64,000 nt of DNA from Chromobacterium amazonense (GTDB taxonomy: Bacteria; Pseudomonadota; Gammaproteobacteria; Burkholderiales; Chromobacteriaceae). Under the pieces are notes generated by a model. It was not told where the DNA came from. It saw nothing but the letters and a program-made list of their open reading frames with translations, and did not search any database. Shown one piece after another: positions 48,564 through 56,721 of this stretch. The stretch spans positions 62,001-126,000 of the forward strand of contig NZ_MKCR01000033.1 in the NCBI RefSeq assembly GCF_001855565.1. Direction: 5' to 3'. Position 1 is the stretch's first letter, and each line of letters opens with the position of its first letter. A program made the position numbers and the translations under genes.

Positions 48564-49976
48564 TTAGCGATTCGGTTCGAGTTCGTCGAGCAATTGCCGC
48601 AGTCGATTCAGCAGAGGCGCTGCGAATTGCTGGCTGATATCGCTGAATGCGGCGCGACGGTAGACCACGTCCAACTGCATCCGCCCATTGACCGTAGGGG
48701 TATAGAGAATGAAGTCGTACGGCGGCACCACGCAGCCAAAGCCGATGAACTGCCGGGTGGGGTGCCGCGGCGAACCGAAGCTAGAGAAATCCTCCTCGAT
48801 GCGCCCGGGGTTGGAGTAGCAGGCGTTCGTGCCTTGGCAGTACTCGAGCAGTTTGCGCGCAAGGCCGTGCAGCGACGGGATGCGCAGCGCCAGCAGCAAC
48901 GCTTCCAGCCGGCCCAGCTCGTCGCTCACTTGCCGATCGGCCCGCGCCGAGCCGATGGCCCGATGCACGGCTTGGACCAGCGCGCTCGCCGCGAGCCCCT
49001 GGCGGATGCGGATCTTGCTGGGCACCAGATAATTGCGGAAGCTTTGGTCGTAATGTTCGTCTATCAGCCGGCGCAGGCTGACGGCGCAGGTAATTCTCAA
49101 CATGCCCCGAGCATGCCGGCCGCTTTGCTCGAGATGCCGCGCCAGCGCCGCGCACAGCAAGGTATTGAGAGTGACGCCGCTGGCTCGCGCCACCCGCGCC
49201 AGCCGGGCGGACAGTGCCTCGGGTATGACGCTGTGAAAGAAATCCAGCTCGCCGATATCCGGCTGCGCGGCATGGCCCTCCCAACGCGAGCCGGTTAACG
49301 GCACGCGCAAGCCGACATCGCGGTGCACCAAGTCGGCGGCCACGCTGCAAAAGCCGCGCAGCCAGCGCATGGTTCGCGCCAGCGGGCGGTACCAGTCCGG
49401 CCGGATCTCGGGCAGGGTATTGAACGGCAGCGGTTTCATGACGGGCGGCATAGCCGTCGCGCCGCTCAAATGGGCGTAGTGGTCGATGATGCGCCGAAAC
49501 AGCAGGCTGTCGCTGCGCGCGTCGGCTACGCCGTGGTGGGTGCTCAAATAGACGCAACTGCTGCCGCGATCCGTCGAGGTGACCAACAGCAGTTGAATGG
49601 GCGGACGCTCGCGCCAGTTGAGCCGGTTGTGGAAACTGAAATCCATCAGCATGCGGCGCAAGGCGGCATCGTCGAGATCGCACGGACCCTCGTGCTCGCG
49701 ATGCACGACTAGGCGGTGCGGCTGAACGAAGGCGTCGGTACGCAGCTCGGCGCGGCCTGCGAGCGGTTGCGCGCGCAACAGCGGGATGCCCGACATGGCA
49801 AGACGCGCGCTCTGTTCTAACAGCGACGCGTCCAGGCAGCCTTCGACGACGAGTATTTGGTTGGTGTTGACGTTGGCCAGCTCGCCCAAGTGGACGAACA
49901 GCTCCGACAAGGCATCGAGTCGCCGTGCCTCCGCGACAGTCGCGCGGACAGGTTGCGTGGCGGTCTGAGAGATCAC
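48564..49976 (-). CDS. Condensation-domain-type acyltransferase
   Basis: A 470-residue stand-alone member of the condensation/PapA5/alcohol-acyltransferase superfamily. The catalytic motif HHxxxD is present as H147-H148-x3-D152 in CVYLSTHHGVADARSD. The second half has the expected bridge region (RLARVARASGVTLNTLLCAALARHL; a DFGW-like position replaced by GFGCVVPPYDF). Such enzymes join an activated acyl group to an amine or hydroxyl. With two ligases and no carrier protein in the locus, CoA or adenylate donors are likely. The start is GTG 49976, six bases after GAGGAGG; the longer in-frame ORF would run into the upstream gene. Confidence 0.8.
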   Translation of the reverse strand: MISQTATQPVRATVAEARRLDALSELFVHLGELANVNTNQILVVEGCLDASLLEQSARLAMSGIPLLRAQPLAGRAELRTDAFVQPHRLVVHREHEGPCDLDDAALRRMLMDFSFHNRLNWRERPPIQLLLVTSTDRGSSCVYLSTHHGVADARSDSLLFRRIIDHYAHLSGATAMPPVMKPLPFNTLPEIRPDWYRPLARTMRWLRGFCSVAADLVHRDVGLRVPLTGSRWEGHAAQPDIGELDFFHSVIPEALSARLARVARASGVTLNTLLCAALARHLEQSGRHARGMLRITCAVSLRRLIDEHYDQSFRNYLVPSKIRIRQGLAASALVQAVHRAIGSARADRQVSDELGRLEALLLALRIPSLHGLARKLLEYCQGTNACYSNPGRIEEDFSSFGSPRHPTRQFIGFGCVVPPYDFILYTPTVNGRMQLDVVYRRAAFSDISQQFAAPLLNRLRQLLDELEPNR

Positions 49977-49987
49977 GGCGCTCCTCC

Positions 49988-51079
49988 TCAGTTCGCTTCC
50001 GCCAGCGCGGCCTGTTCGGCTGCGGCGTCGTCGGCATACCAAACGCACATCCTGCGCAACGCCTCAAGCGACAACGGCGCCAGCGGCGCGCTGCGTTCCG
50101 TGGCGGCGTCGAGCCGGCTGCGGTCGAATTGCCAAGTCTGGTTCGCGAATGGACGGTTCGGCTCCACGGCACGGTCGAACTTCAGCTCCAAATCCGAAGC
50201 CGGCGTGCCCAGCACGGCGCGCAGACCCGCCACCTCGCCCCACATGCGCACCAGTTCCTCCAGACGCGGGCCGTTGCCGCCGGCGCAATGGAACACTTCG
50301 AAGTCGCGCCCTTGCTGCTGACGCAGCGTCAGCGTGCAGGCGTCTGCAGCCAGCTGGTCGATGCCTATGCAGTCGAGATGGCTGTCTGCCACCAGATCAA
50401 CCGCCAATTCCTTGAGGCCGGCCTGGGCTGCGGCCACCATCGCGCAGGGGAACATGTAAAAACCGAAGCCATTGCGCAGCGCCCAGCCGGTGCGGCTGTG
50501 GCCGACTACAATGCTGGGACGGAACAAGGTGACCGGCAGGCCGTGGCGGTGAAACAGCAGATGCAATGAATGCTCGGCGCTCCACTTAGTGGTCTGGTAG
50601 GTATTGATAAGGTGGCTGCGGGCGTGCAGCTCTTCCTTGACGATACCGCCTTCCATGCCCGCCACATAAGCGGTGGAGACGTAATAGAAACGGCGGCAGG
50701 CGGGAGCCTTGCGGTTCAGCGTTTCGTACAGCCGGCTGGTGTTGCCGACGTTGGTGGCAAAGGATTGCGACAGCTTGCGGGAGGAGTAGCTCATTTCCGC
50801 CGCCACATGCCATGCCTCGGTGACGCCTGCCAGCCTGGCGTCATCCAAAGTGTCTTCCAGATGGGCAAAGTCCACGTTGACGACATCCAGGTGGTTCGCC
50901 AGCGCTCCGCGGATATCGAGTCCGAAGCCTTGCGCCGCGGCCACGACCGCGTTGATGGTGCGCATGCCGTCGGGATCATTGCGCGATACAGCCAGCACGC
51001 GGGCGCCGCGCGCCAGGAAGTTTGCCGCCAGGGCGCTGCCGACAAAGCCAGTGACGCCGGTAATCAGAATCTGATGCAC
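49988..51079 (-). CDS. Extended SDR / thioester-reductase-like enzyme
   Basis: A 363-residue NAD(P)-dependent extended short-chain dehydrogenase. The nucleotide motif is ITGVTGFVGSALA (GxxGxxG). The catalytic segment has YYVSTAYVAG and YQTTKWSAEHSL (YxxxK), followed by LFRPSIVVGHSRTG. This combination is typical of the male-sterility/thioester-reductase branch, which reduces acyl-CoA or carrier-bound acyl groups to aldehydes or alcohols. Here it is not fused to a carrier or adenylation domain. It may reduce the activated benzoate or a fatty acyl chain; substrate unknown. The GTG start is preceded by GAGGAG. Eleven bases separate it from the acyltransferase gene. Confidence 0.82.
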   Translation of the reverse strand: MHQILITGVTGFVGSALAANFLARGARVLAVSRNDPDGMRTINAVVAAAQGFGLDIRGALANHLDVVNVDFAHLEDTLDDARLAGVTEAWHVAAEMSYSSRKLSQSFATNVGNTSRLYETLNRKAPACRRFYYVSTAYVAGMEGGIVKEELHARSHLINTYQTTKWSAEHSLHLLFHRHGLPVTLFRPSIVVGHSRTGWALRNGFGFYMFPCAMVAAAQAGLKELAVDLVADSHLDCIGIDQLAADACTLTLRQQQGRDFEVFHCAGGNGPRLEELVRMWGEVAGLRAVLGTPASDLELKFDRAVEPNRPFANQTWQFDRSRLDAATERSAPLAPLSLEALRRMCVWYADDAAAEQAALAEAN

Positions 51080-51142
51080 TTGATGCTCCTCATTGCGCGA
51101 TGAGCCGTCGAAGCGCCCCGGCCGGGGCGCTTCCGCGGCGGG

Positions 51143-52471
51143 TCAGAGTTCGATGATGTGTTCGTCCACCTTCACGCCCACGTGGCGGCCCGGCTCGGTG
51201 CCGAAGCCCAGCACGCGATCGCCCGGCTTCAGCTCGGTGACGTTGCGCGGCTTGGCCTCGTCCGAGAAAACGCGCACGTGCCAGTCGTCCTGCATGATGA
51301 TGTTGACCTTGCGGTTTTGCGGAAAGGTTGCCTCGATCAACAGCAGCGGGCGGATTTCGGTCTTGGTGCGGCCAACGAAAATCTGGCGGGTTTCGCCGCG
51401 GGCGTTCACGGTGGTCAGCGTGCTGCCGGCGCGCAGCTCGCTGATATAGCTGGTGCGGTCATTCGCCTGGAACACATAGCTGTGCACCGAAGCGGCGTTG
51501 ATGCGGAATGGCCGCAGTTCCATATAGGGCAGGTGGAAGACTTCGGGGCAGCACAGGATGCCGCCGGTGGAGGTGGATCCCACCAAGATGCCTTCGTCCG
51601 GGTTGAACATATGGGTGGTGTCGATGCAGGCGCGGTAGCCCAGACCCAAGTGGGTAATGCGATCGATGACGCCGACCTGGATATCGATCCGCGGCGTGGC
51701 CTGCGCGTCCAGCTTGTGGGCGAAGCGGTCGAACTGCTCCATATTGGTAAATGCCACCAGCACGCCGTCGCTACCCAGCTCCAGCACGCCCAACGCGATC
51801 ACGGCGTCGTCCACATCCTGGTTCACTTCCTTGAGCAGCACCGTGTTGGTCTTGTGCAGTTCGGCGATCACCAGTTCCAGCGGAATATTGGTGGGATCCT
51901 TGAACGACACCATTAGGAAGTCATAGTGCATGCCGTCGTGGAAGGAGGCATGCAGCGATGCCGCATTGTCGACGTGGGCGCGCCAGCTAGTGCGGAAGCC
52001 GGCGGCGCGGGCGGCAGCCAGCAGTGAAGGCTGGCTGCTGGAAATCACCGAGACTTGGATTCGCTCCTTGCCGGCGGTAGGCGCGATCAATGCCGATAAC
52101 TCGGCCCACTGCTCGGCCGATTCGATGTGCAGCACGCGCTGCAAGCGCGGCGACACTGCCTGGCTCAGCGTTTTCAGATTGTCGGCGTAGAGTACGATAC
52201 CGTTGTAACGGCCTTGGCCCAGACGCTGGACGATGGCACGGCAGCCCTCTTCGCTCAGCGCCGCTAGCACCTTGGAGTCGTACCACAGCACATTGTTGTG
52301 GCTGCGCGTCCCGGTGGTGAACGGAGACAGCGCGGCGTTGCTAGGCGGTACCGGCTCGCGCGGCGTTGTGGGATGGCGTGGCTCCGTCGGCTTGTCGAAT
52401 GCTGTGGCCTTATCGGCCGCTGCAGTTTTTTCCGCGCTCGCGGACGGACGTTTGCTCAGAGTTTGATCCAT
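51143..52471 (-). CDS. 3-dehydroquinate synthase II family protein (GriH-like)
   Basis: A 442-residue protein of the DHQ synthase II (archaeal AroB', MJ1249) family. The hallmark lies at about residues 295-345: HMFNPDEGILVGSTSTGG, ILCCPEVFHLPYMELRPFRINAASVHSYV; and the central LLKEVNQDVDDAVIALGVLELGSDGVLV also fits. GriH of Streptomyces griseus belongs to the same family and converts the GriI C7 product to 3-amino-4-hydroxybenzoate. The first ~60 residues are an extra Pro/Ala/Thr-rich, probably disordered extension not usual in the family. ATG 52471 was chosen over TTG 52519; its ribosome site is modest. It is the first biosynthetic gene after luxI (60-base gap). Confidence 0.88.
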   Translation of the reverse strand: MDQTLSKRPSASAEKTAAADKATAFDKPTEPRHPTTPREPVPPSNAALSPFTTGTRSHNNVLWYDSKVLAALSEEGCRAIVQRLGQGRYNGIVLYADNLKTLSQAVSPRLQRVLHIESAEQWAELSALIAPTAGKERIQVSVISSSQPSLLAAARAAGFRTSWRAHVDNAASLHASFHDGMHYDFLMVSFKDPTNIPLELVIAELHKTNTVLLKEVNQDVDDAVIALGVLELGSDGVLVAFTNMEQFDRFAHKLDAQATPRIDIQVGVIDRITHLGLGYRACIDTTHMFNPDEGILVGSTSTGGILCCPEVFHLPYMELRPFRINAASVHSYVFQANDRTSYISELRAGSTLTTVNARGETRQIFVGRTKTEIRPLLLIEATFPQNRKVNIIMQDDWHVRVFSDEAKPRNVTELKPGDRVLGFGTEPGRHVGVKVDEHIIEL

Positions 52472-52531
52472 GATGGTTCCAGGTGATTTAGCAACAGCGG
52501 TTGCGAGAAAATGAGACAAACAAGGCCAGCT

Positions 52532-53170
52532 TCACTGCCAGGCCCGGATGAGGACAGGCGGCGCCGGTGGCATCGACAACACAGGCGGAGCCACCGCGCG
52601 GCGGTTGGCCGCAGTCAGCGGCACCGACAACACCAACGCCTCGGCCACACCGAAGCGGGTCGGTGCCGACAGCGCCTGGGCTCGGATATCGAGCTGGGCG
52701 AGCAAGCGCTGCACCGTCGGAGTGGTGACCATCACAAAGCGGTGGATCTCGTGTTCCCGGGAAAAACAGGCCAGTTGATGCAGTGCGGAACGAATATGCT
52801 TCAGCCGCTGCCCGTGGTGACGGCAGGAGCCATCCAGGTTCAGCGCGAAACGGGAGATTTCCCAGACCTGCGCGTCAGCCGGCACCGCCCGGCCAGCCAG
52901 CAGCGACGGGAACACATCGCGCAGCATGTTCGGCCCCAGCGTTGGCAGCAGCCGCATACAGCCCTGCATGCCACCATCGTGGCTTTTCATCAACAGATAA
53001 TGGGGATTGATCTCGTCGTAGCCGTCTCGCTCCATCCCGTTTTCCACACGCACATCCCACCCCATGCGGTCGTAAAAAAAGCGGGCGCGCAGTCGCAGCA
53101 TGTTTTCAAAGTCGGCCATCGGCAGCAGTTCGCGCCGGACAATCTGCACATTCAAAGCTGAGCCATTCAT
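52532..53170 (-). CDS. LuxI-family acyl-homoserine-lactone synthase
   Basis: A 212-residue LuxI homologue. Invariant residues are present: R28, F32 and W38 in LRLRARFFYDRMGWDV, D49 and D52 in ERDGYDEINPHYLL, R73 in GCMRLLPTLGPNMLRDVFP, and E104 and R107 in VWEISRFAL. It would join S-adenosylmethionine to an acyl chain to give an AHL signal; the chain length cannot be read from sequence. ATG 53170 has GGAAGG eleven bases upstream and gives the normal spacing to R28; two longer starts exist. It heads the minus-strand biosynthetic run and probably pairs with the luxR at 38301, about 13.5 kb away, at the other end of the run. Confidence 0.93.
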   Translation of the reverse strand: MNGSALNVQIVRRELLPMADFENMLRLRARFFYDRMGWDVRVENGMERDGYDEINPHYLLMKSHDGGMQGCMRLLPTLGPNMLRDVFPSLLAGRAVPADAQVWEISRFALNLDGSCRHHGQRLKHIRSALHQLACFSREHEIHRFVMVTTPTVQRLLAQLDIRAQALSAPTRFGVAEALVLSVPLTAANRRAVAPPVLSMPPAPPVLIRAWQ

Positions 53171-53248
53171 TCGACACATCGCCTTCCACATTGCGGGACG
53201 GGCCACGCCGGATTTCACGCCACAGGCGCTGACCTAGTTCATAAAAAA

Positions 53249-53268
53249 TTCATGTTTTCTTTCATGAA
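53249..53268 (-). promoter_or_regulatory. Candidate lux-box-like palindrome upstream of luxI
   Basis: TTCATGTTTTCTTTCATGAA is a 20-bp dyad with perfect 6-bp arms, the length of a typical lux box, 79 bases before the luxI start. Its sequence does not match the classic ACCTG-type or the Chromobacterium CviR CTGNCC-type sites, and no good -10 lies at class II spacing. It is an operator candidate only. Confidence 0.45.
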
Positions 53269-53495
53269 CTTGCGGATCGACTCGAACCACAAGCCGGGCT
53301 ATCAGACCTGGGTTGCATCGTAGTGACTGGCAGGGGCGGGCGTAAGCTAGCAGAACTGTTAGGTTGGTCTGAGGCGAGTGGCGCGGCGGCTATGGCAAGA
53401 CGAAAAGTTATGCCGCAGTAAGCCTCAAGTGGCGTGCAGAGGACCGGGCGACCAGCCGGTTCAAGCGGCCGCCCCATAGCTCTGCTTGACGGGCG

Positions 53496-53800
53496 TCAAA
53501 CCTGCCGTCTTTCTTCCGAGTTGGCTTCTTTAGGAATGGCGCCGGCCATCTTGAGGCCAATGGGAATGCCGCCGGCAGTGCCGTCATTCTTGAAATCCAA
53601 TACTGGGCGGACTGGGCGTTTGAGCGCCCGGCAACCTGGCTCGATCGGATTGTTCAGATGCTTGATCTACCCTACTTGGATCGATTCTGCTGTTCTTGGC
53701 ATGGTTGCCGACACTATTGTCGATGGCGGCTTTCTTTGGTTGGCGGTTTGCCGCCATGATTTTTTGGAAAGGGAGGAATTGCGGCGGCTGAACAGGCAAT
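53496..53800 (-). pseudogene. IS6-family transposase remnant
   Basis: Two frames together resemble the end of an IS6-type DDE transposase. First is KIMAANRQPKKAAIDNSVGNHA (the second catalytic-Asp region, IDxS, about 53716-53790). After a frameshift comes HLNNPIEPGCRALKRPVRPVLDFKN (the YLNNxIEQDHRxxKRRxRPMLGFK region with the catalytic Glu, about 53580-53660), ending at a stop at 53496. The N-terminal half is absent and the QDH core is changed, so the element is dead. No intact terminal repeats were found. It lies between luxI and ordinary chromosome genes, at one edge of the quorum-sensing locus. The other DNA in 53269-53495 and 53801-53896 shows no gene. Confidence 0.6.
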
Positions 53801-53896
53801 TTATTCCACAAAAGAATAACAAATCAATTCATTATTATTTTTATTGCATATCGCCGCGCGCTACAGTCCAATCATCGACTCACGCGAAGGCCTGCC

Positions 53897-54493
53897 ATGC
53901 TCCCCCCGCTGCAAGCATTTGATCTGATCATCCAGCCCGGCTGGCGCAACTCCGGCGCCGAGCACTGGCAAAGCCATTGGCAGCGGCACCTGGGCGCGCG
54001 CCGGGTGGACAACGCCGACTGGGAACGCCCGCTACTCGAAGACTGGCTGGACGGACTGGATGCCGCGCTGGCGCGCTGCCGCAAACCGCCGCTGGTCATC
54101 GCCCACAGCCTGGGTTGCGTCACCGTCGCCCACTACGCGGCCCGGCACCCGAACCGCATCGCCGGCGCGCTGCTGGTGGCGCCGGCCGACGTGGAGCGCG
54201 CCTTCGCCCCTGCCGAGCTGATGAATTTCGCCCCGGTGCCGCGCCAGCCGCTGCCCTTCCCGGCGCAGATCGTCGCCAGCAGCAATGACCCGTTCTGCAA
54301 ATCGGCGCGCGCCGCGCGCATGGCCGGTTACTGGCAAGCGCCGATCACCTGGCTGCAGCACGCCGGCCATATCAATATCGACTCCGGCCACCGCCAATGG
54401 GAAGAAGGCTGGCCCTTGCTGTTGCGGCTGGCGACGCGCGCCGGCCATCGCCTGCAATCCCAAGCCGACTCGGCGCACGCGGCTTTGGTCTAG
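53897..54493 (+). CDS. RBBP9/YdeN-family serine hydrolase
   Basis: A 198-residue alpha/beta hydrolase of the RBBP9/YdeN family. It opens with the family start FDLIIQPGWRNSGAEHWQSHWQRHLG. The nucleophile elbow is VIAHSLGCVTVAHYA (Ser in HSLG), the Asp lies in VASSNDPFC, and the catalytic His is in HAGHINIDSGH. Natural substrate unknown; such enzymes are small cytoplasmic esterases. The downstream binding-protein gene starts 32 bases later. Confidence 0.92.
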   Translation: MLPPLQAFDLIIQPGWRNSGAEHWQSHWQRHLGARRVDNADWERPLLEDWLDGLDAALARCRKPPLVIAHSLGCVTVAHYAARHPNRIAGALLVAPADVERAFAPAELMNFAPVPRQPLPFPAQIVASSNDPFCKSARAARMAGYWQAPITWLQHAGHINIDSGHRQWEEGWPLLLRLATRAGHRLQSQADSAHAALV

Positions 54494-54525
54494 ACTGAAG
54501 CATCTTTGTCCCGCGGTCCGCCGCC

Positions 54526-55470
54526 ATGCGCCTCGCCACAGTCATTTTGGCCAGCCTGCCGCTTTTCCTCGCCTGCCCGCCCGCTCAAGCCATCGGGCCG
54601 CAACGGATAGGCATCACGGTGGGCGCGCTGGATAATCCGTTCTACCAAGCGCTGACGCGCGGGGCGATCCAGGCCGCGCACCGTCTCAATCCATCGGTGC
54701 AGGTCACCTCGCTGTCCGCCAACTTCAACCTGCCGCGGCAGCGCGAGCAAATGCGGCAACTGATCGAGCAGAAACCGGACCTGATCCTGCTCGGCGCGGT
54801 GGACAGCCGCGCCATCGCGCCGCAAGTGCGGGCGGCGCGCGCCGCCGGCATCGTGGTGGTGGCGGTGGATGTGGATGCGCCGGGCGCCGACGGCACGGTA
54901 AAGTCGGACAACCGCCAGGCCGGCGAAATCAGCTGCCGCCACCTGGCGCAGCAACTGCGAGGCAAGGGCGCGCTGCTGATCCAAGGCGGGTCGCCGGTGA
55001 GTTCGGTCAGCGACCGCATCGCCGGCTGCCGCGCCGCGCTGGCGGCCTTTCCAGGCATCCGCGTGCTGAACGGCGTCAACGGCCAAAGCTCCAGCCTGGG
55101 CGGCCAGCGCGCGCTGCAAAGCGATCTGGCGCGCTTCGCCGCCATAGACGCGGTGTTCGCCACCAATGACCGCCAGGCGCTGGGTTGCGCCAAGGCGCTG
55201 CCGCCGCAGGAGTCCGGCCGCGTCAGAATCGCCTCGGTGGATGGCTCGCCGGACATCGAGCGGGCTTTGCGCCTGCCCGGGCCCATCATCGCCTCGGCCA
55301 GCCAATCGCCGTATCTGATAGGCCGCGAGGCGGTATTGCTGGGACAGCGCCTGCGGCAAGGACAACAAACCGCGCGCATGGTGTTGGTGCCGGTCACCCT
55401 GGTGACCCGCGACAATCTCGCCGCCTACCGCGGCTGGCAAAGCCCGCTGCCATCCGCCGGCAGCCGTTGA
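54526..55470 (+). CDS. Periplasmic sugar-binding-type protein (RbsB-like)
   Basis: A 314-residue type I periplasmic binding protein (Peripla_BP_4, ribose/galactose-binding group). The signal peptide is residues 1-22 (ending PAQA). The fold is clear from IGITVGALDNPFYQALTRGAIQAA, QREQMRQLIEQKPDLILLGAVDSRAIAPQVRAARAAGIVVVAVDVDA, VKSDNRQAGEISCRHLA, and VDAVFATNDRQALG with IASVDGSPDIERALR (IDAVFATND exact). No ABC permease or ATPase is adjacent, so it is an orphan binding protein that may feed a distant transporter or a chemoreceptor. Ligand unknown. Confidence 0.88.
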   Translation: MRLATVILASLPLFLACPPAQAIGPQRIGITVGALDNPFYQALTRGAIQAAHRLNPSVQVTSLSANFNLPRQREQMRQLIEQKPDLILLGAVDSRAIAPQVRAARAAGIVVVAVDVDAPGADGTVKSDNRQAGEISCRHLAQQLRGKGALLIQGGSPVSSVSDRIAGCRAALAAFPGIRVLNGVNGQSSSLGGQRALQSDLARFAAIDAVFATNDRQALGCAKALPPQESGRVRIASVDGSPDIERALRLPGPIIASASQSPYLIGREAVLLGQRLRQGQQTARMVLVPVTLVTRDNLAAYRGWQSPLPSAGSR

Positions 55471-55551
55471 TCGCCAGTTCCGCTTTGACCTTCCCGCCTG
55501 GCGGTGTCACACTGCCGATCCGATATCTTTCACCAGATCAAAGGATTTGCC

Positions 55552-56094
55552 ATGTTTGCTTCCCGCCCGCTGAAGGCCGGCCTCGTCGCCGTGCTGCTGT
55601 CCATGCCGCTGTTGGCCCATGCTGACGCCGCCCAGGAAGCCGGTGCCAAGGAACTGGCCGCCACGCTGAATCTAGACAATATGCTGCCGGATCTGGCGCA
55701 GCGCACTTCCGCCAGCGCCGTGCCGCTGCTGCAGGAGTACTTCGTCAAGAACAAGATCCAGCTGAGTGAGGCGCAGCAGAAGAAAGTTCAGACCGGCCTG
55801 AAAGGCTACGGCGACAACATCCACAAGCTGGCCGCCGACTACTTTGGCTCGGCATCGGTCAAGACCCAGTTTGAACAAACCGTGGTCAAGAACTTCAGCG
55901 CCCAGTTCAGCGCCGACGAGTTGAAACAGATCAACGCCTTCTACAAGAGCGCGGCCGGTCAGAAGTTCATGAAGCAGCAGCCGCAGATCATCAACGGCAT
56001 CGCCGGCGAAACGTTGAAGACCGCCGAAAAAACCCTGCTGCCTAAGATGCAGGCCGCGGCCGAGGCCTACGGCAAGACCATCGCCAAGAAGTAA
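55552..56094 (+). CDS. DUF2059 exported protein
   Basis: A 180-residue exported protein with a signal peptide at residues 1-24 (VAVLLSMPLLAHADA). The mature part is highly helical and ends with the DUF2059 segment FSADELKQINAFYKSAAGQKFMKQQPQIINGIAGETLKTAEKTLLPKMQ. Function unknown; it is common in Gram-negative periplasms. AAAGGA seven bases before 55552 sets the start. Its stop is one base from the stop of the convergent small gene. Confidence 0.88.
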   Translation: MFASRPLKAGLVAVLLSMPLLAHADAAQEAGAKELAATLNLDNMLPDLAQRTSASAVPLLQEYFVKNKIQLSEAQQKKVQTGLKGYGDNIHKLAADYFGSASVKTQFEQTVVKNFSAQFSADELKQINAFYKSAAGQKFMKQQPQIINGIAGETLKTAEKTLLPKMQAAAEAYGKTIAKK

Positions 56095-56310
56095 TCACTC
56101 CAGCATCAGGCTAAGCCGGCGCGCGCGCTCCAGCGCGGCGTCGGCGCCGGCCCACTCGTCCTGCCAGACCCACACCTGGCCGCGCGCGTCCAGCATCTCC
56201 ACCAGCCATAGCCGGCTGCCGCCCTGTAGTTCTACCCGCCGCGCCCGCACCGGGCGACGATAGTTGAACACCACCATATCGCTGGTCCTGCTCGCCGCCG
56301 TCGCCATCAT
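56095..56310 (-). CDS. Hypothetical small protein
   Basis: A 71-residue soluble protein. AGGAGG five bases before the first of two adjacent ATG codons is a strong start signal. The sequence has a compact beta-rich middle (MVVFNYRRPVRARRVELQGGSRLWLVEMLDARGQVWVWQDEWAG) followed by a helix (ADAALERARRLSLML). No family recognised. A MITE-like element begins 54 bases upstream, so its promoter region may have been altered. Confidence 0.65.
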   Translation of the reverse strand: MMATAASRTSDMVVFNYRRPVRARRVELQGGSRLWLVEMLDARGQVWVWQDEWAGADAALERARRLSLMLE

Positions 56311-56363
56311 CGCGCCCTCCTGATTTGCCCTGTCGCAGCCATCAACGCAAGAGGCATGCCAGC

Positions 56364-56635
56364 CTAGGGGCTGTTGACGTTTGGTGAGTGGATCGCGTTT
56401 GCGCCGATTTGTGCCGGAAGCAAGGCGCACAGTCCGACGCATAGTCATTCTATGCAAGGGCTGGGCAACGCGGCTTCCGGCCCAAAGCGGCCAAACCCGC
56501 AGGGCCGGGCGCCTTTCGCGCCGACTCTTCGTTGTTCCGCGCTGGCAGAGAATGACTATGCGGCGCGCGAAACGCCTCGATTCGGCGCAAAATGCATCCC
56601 TGCGCGACCGCTCCCCAAACGTCAACAGCCCCTAG
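56364..56635. mobile_element. 264-bp palindromic MITE-like element
   Basis: Terminal inverted repeats GGGCTGTTGACGTTTGG (56368-56384) and the exact complement (56615-56631) are flanked by CTAG on both sides (56364-56367, 56632-56635), which fits a 4-bp YTAR-type target duplication as made by IS5-family elements. Inside, CGCATAGTCATTCT (56438-56451) is inverted exactly at 56549-56562, and TTTGCGCCGA/TCGGCGCAAA is a third nested pair. The whole can fold as one long hairpin. No coding frame in it looks real. 56311-56363 and 56636-56721 hold nothing else. Confidence 0.8.
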
Positions 56636-56721
56636 GCACTGCCCTCTAGCGCAGCGCAGCCTTTTTGACAGATGCGAAAAGCCCGGCTTAGCATGTAGTG
56701 TCGCCCTACCCGAAAGCATCA

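Noticed and set aside
51143-52471. Shikimate-pathway 3-dehydroquinate synthase
   Set aside because: It belongs to the archaeal-type family, lies with a GriI-type aldolase in a quorum-sensing locus, and bacteria of this kind normally use the unrelated AroB for shikimate.
52532-53170. The gene as a generic GNAT or PEP-CTERM-system acyltransferase
   Set aside because: All ten or so invariant LuxI residues are present in order, including the RLLPTLGP and WEISRF segments; LuxI shares the GNAT fold, which explains the partial resemblance.
53434-53922. A 162-codon plus-strand frame upstream of the RBBP9-like gene
   Set aside because: No ribosome site or domain; the opposite strand in the same place carries the transposase remnant.
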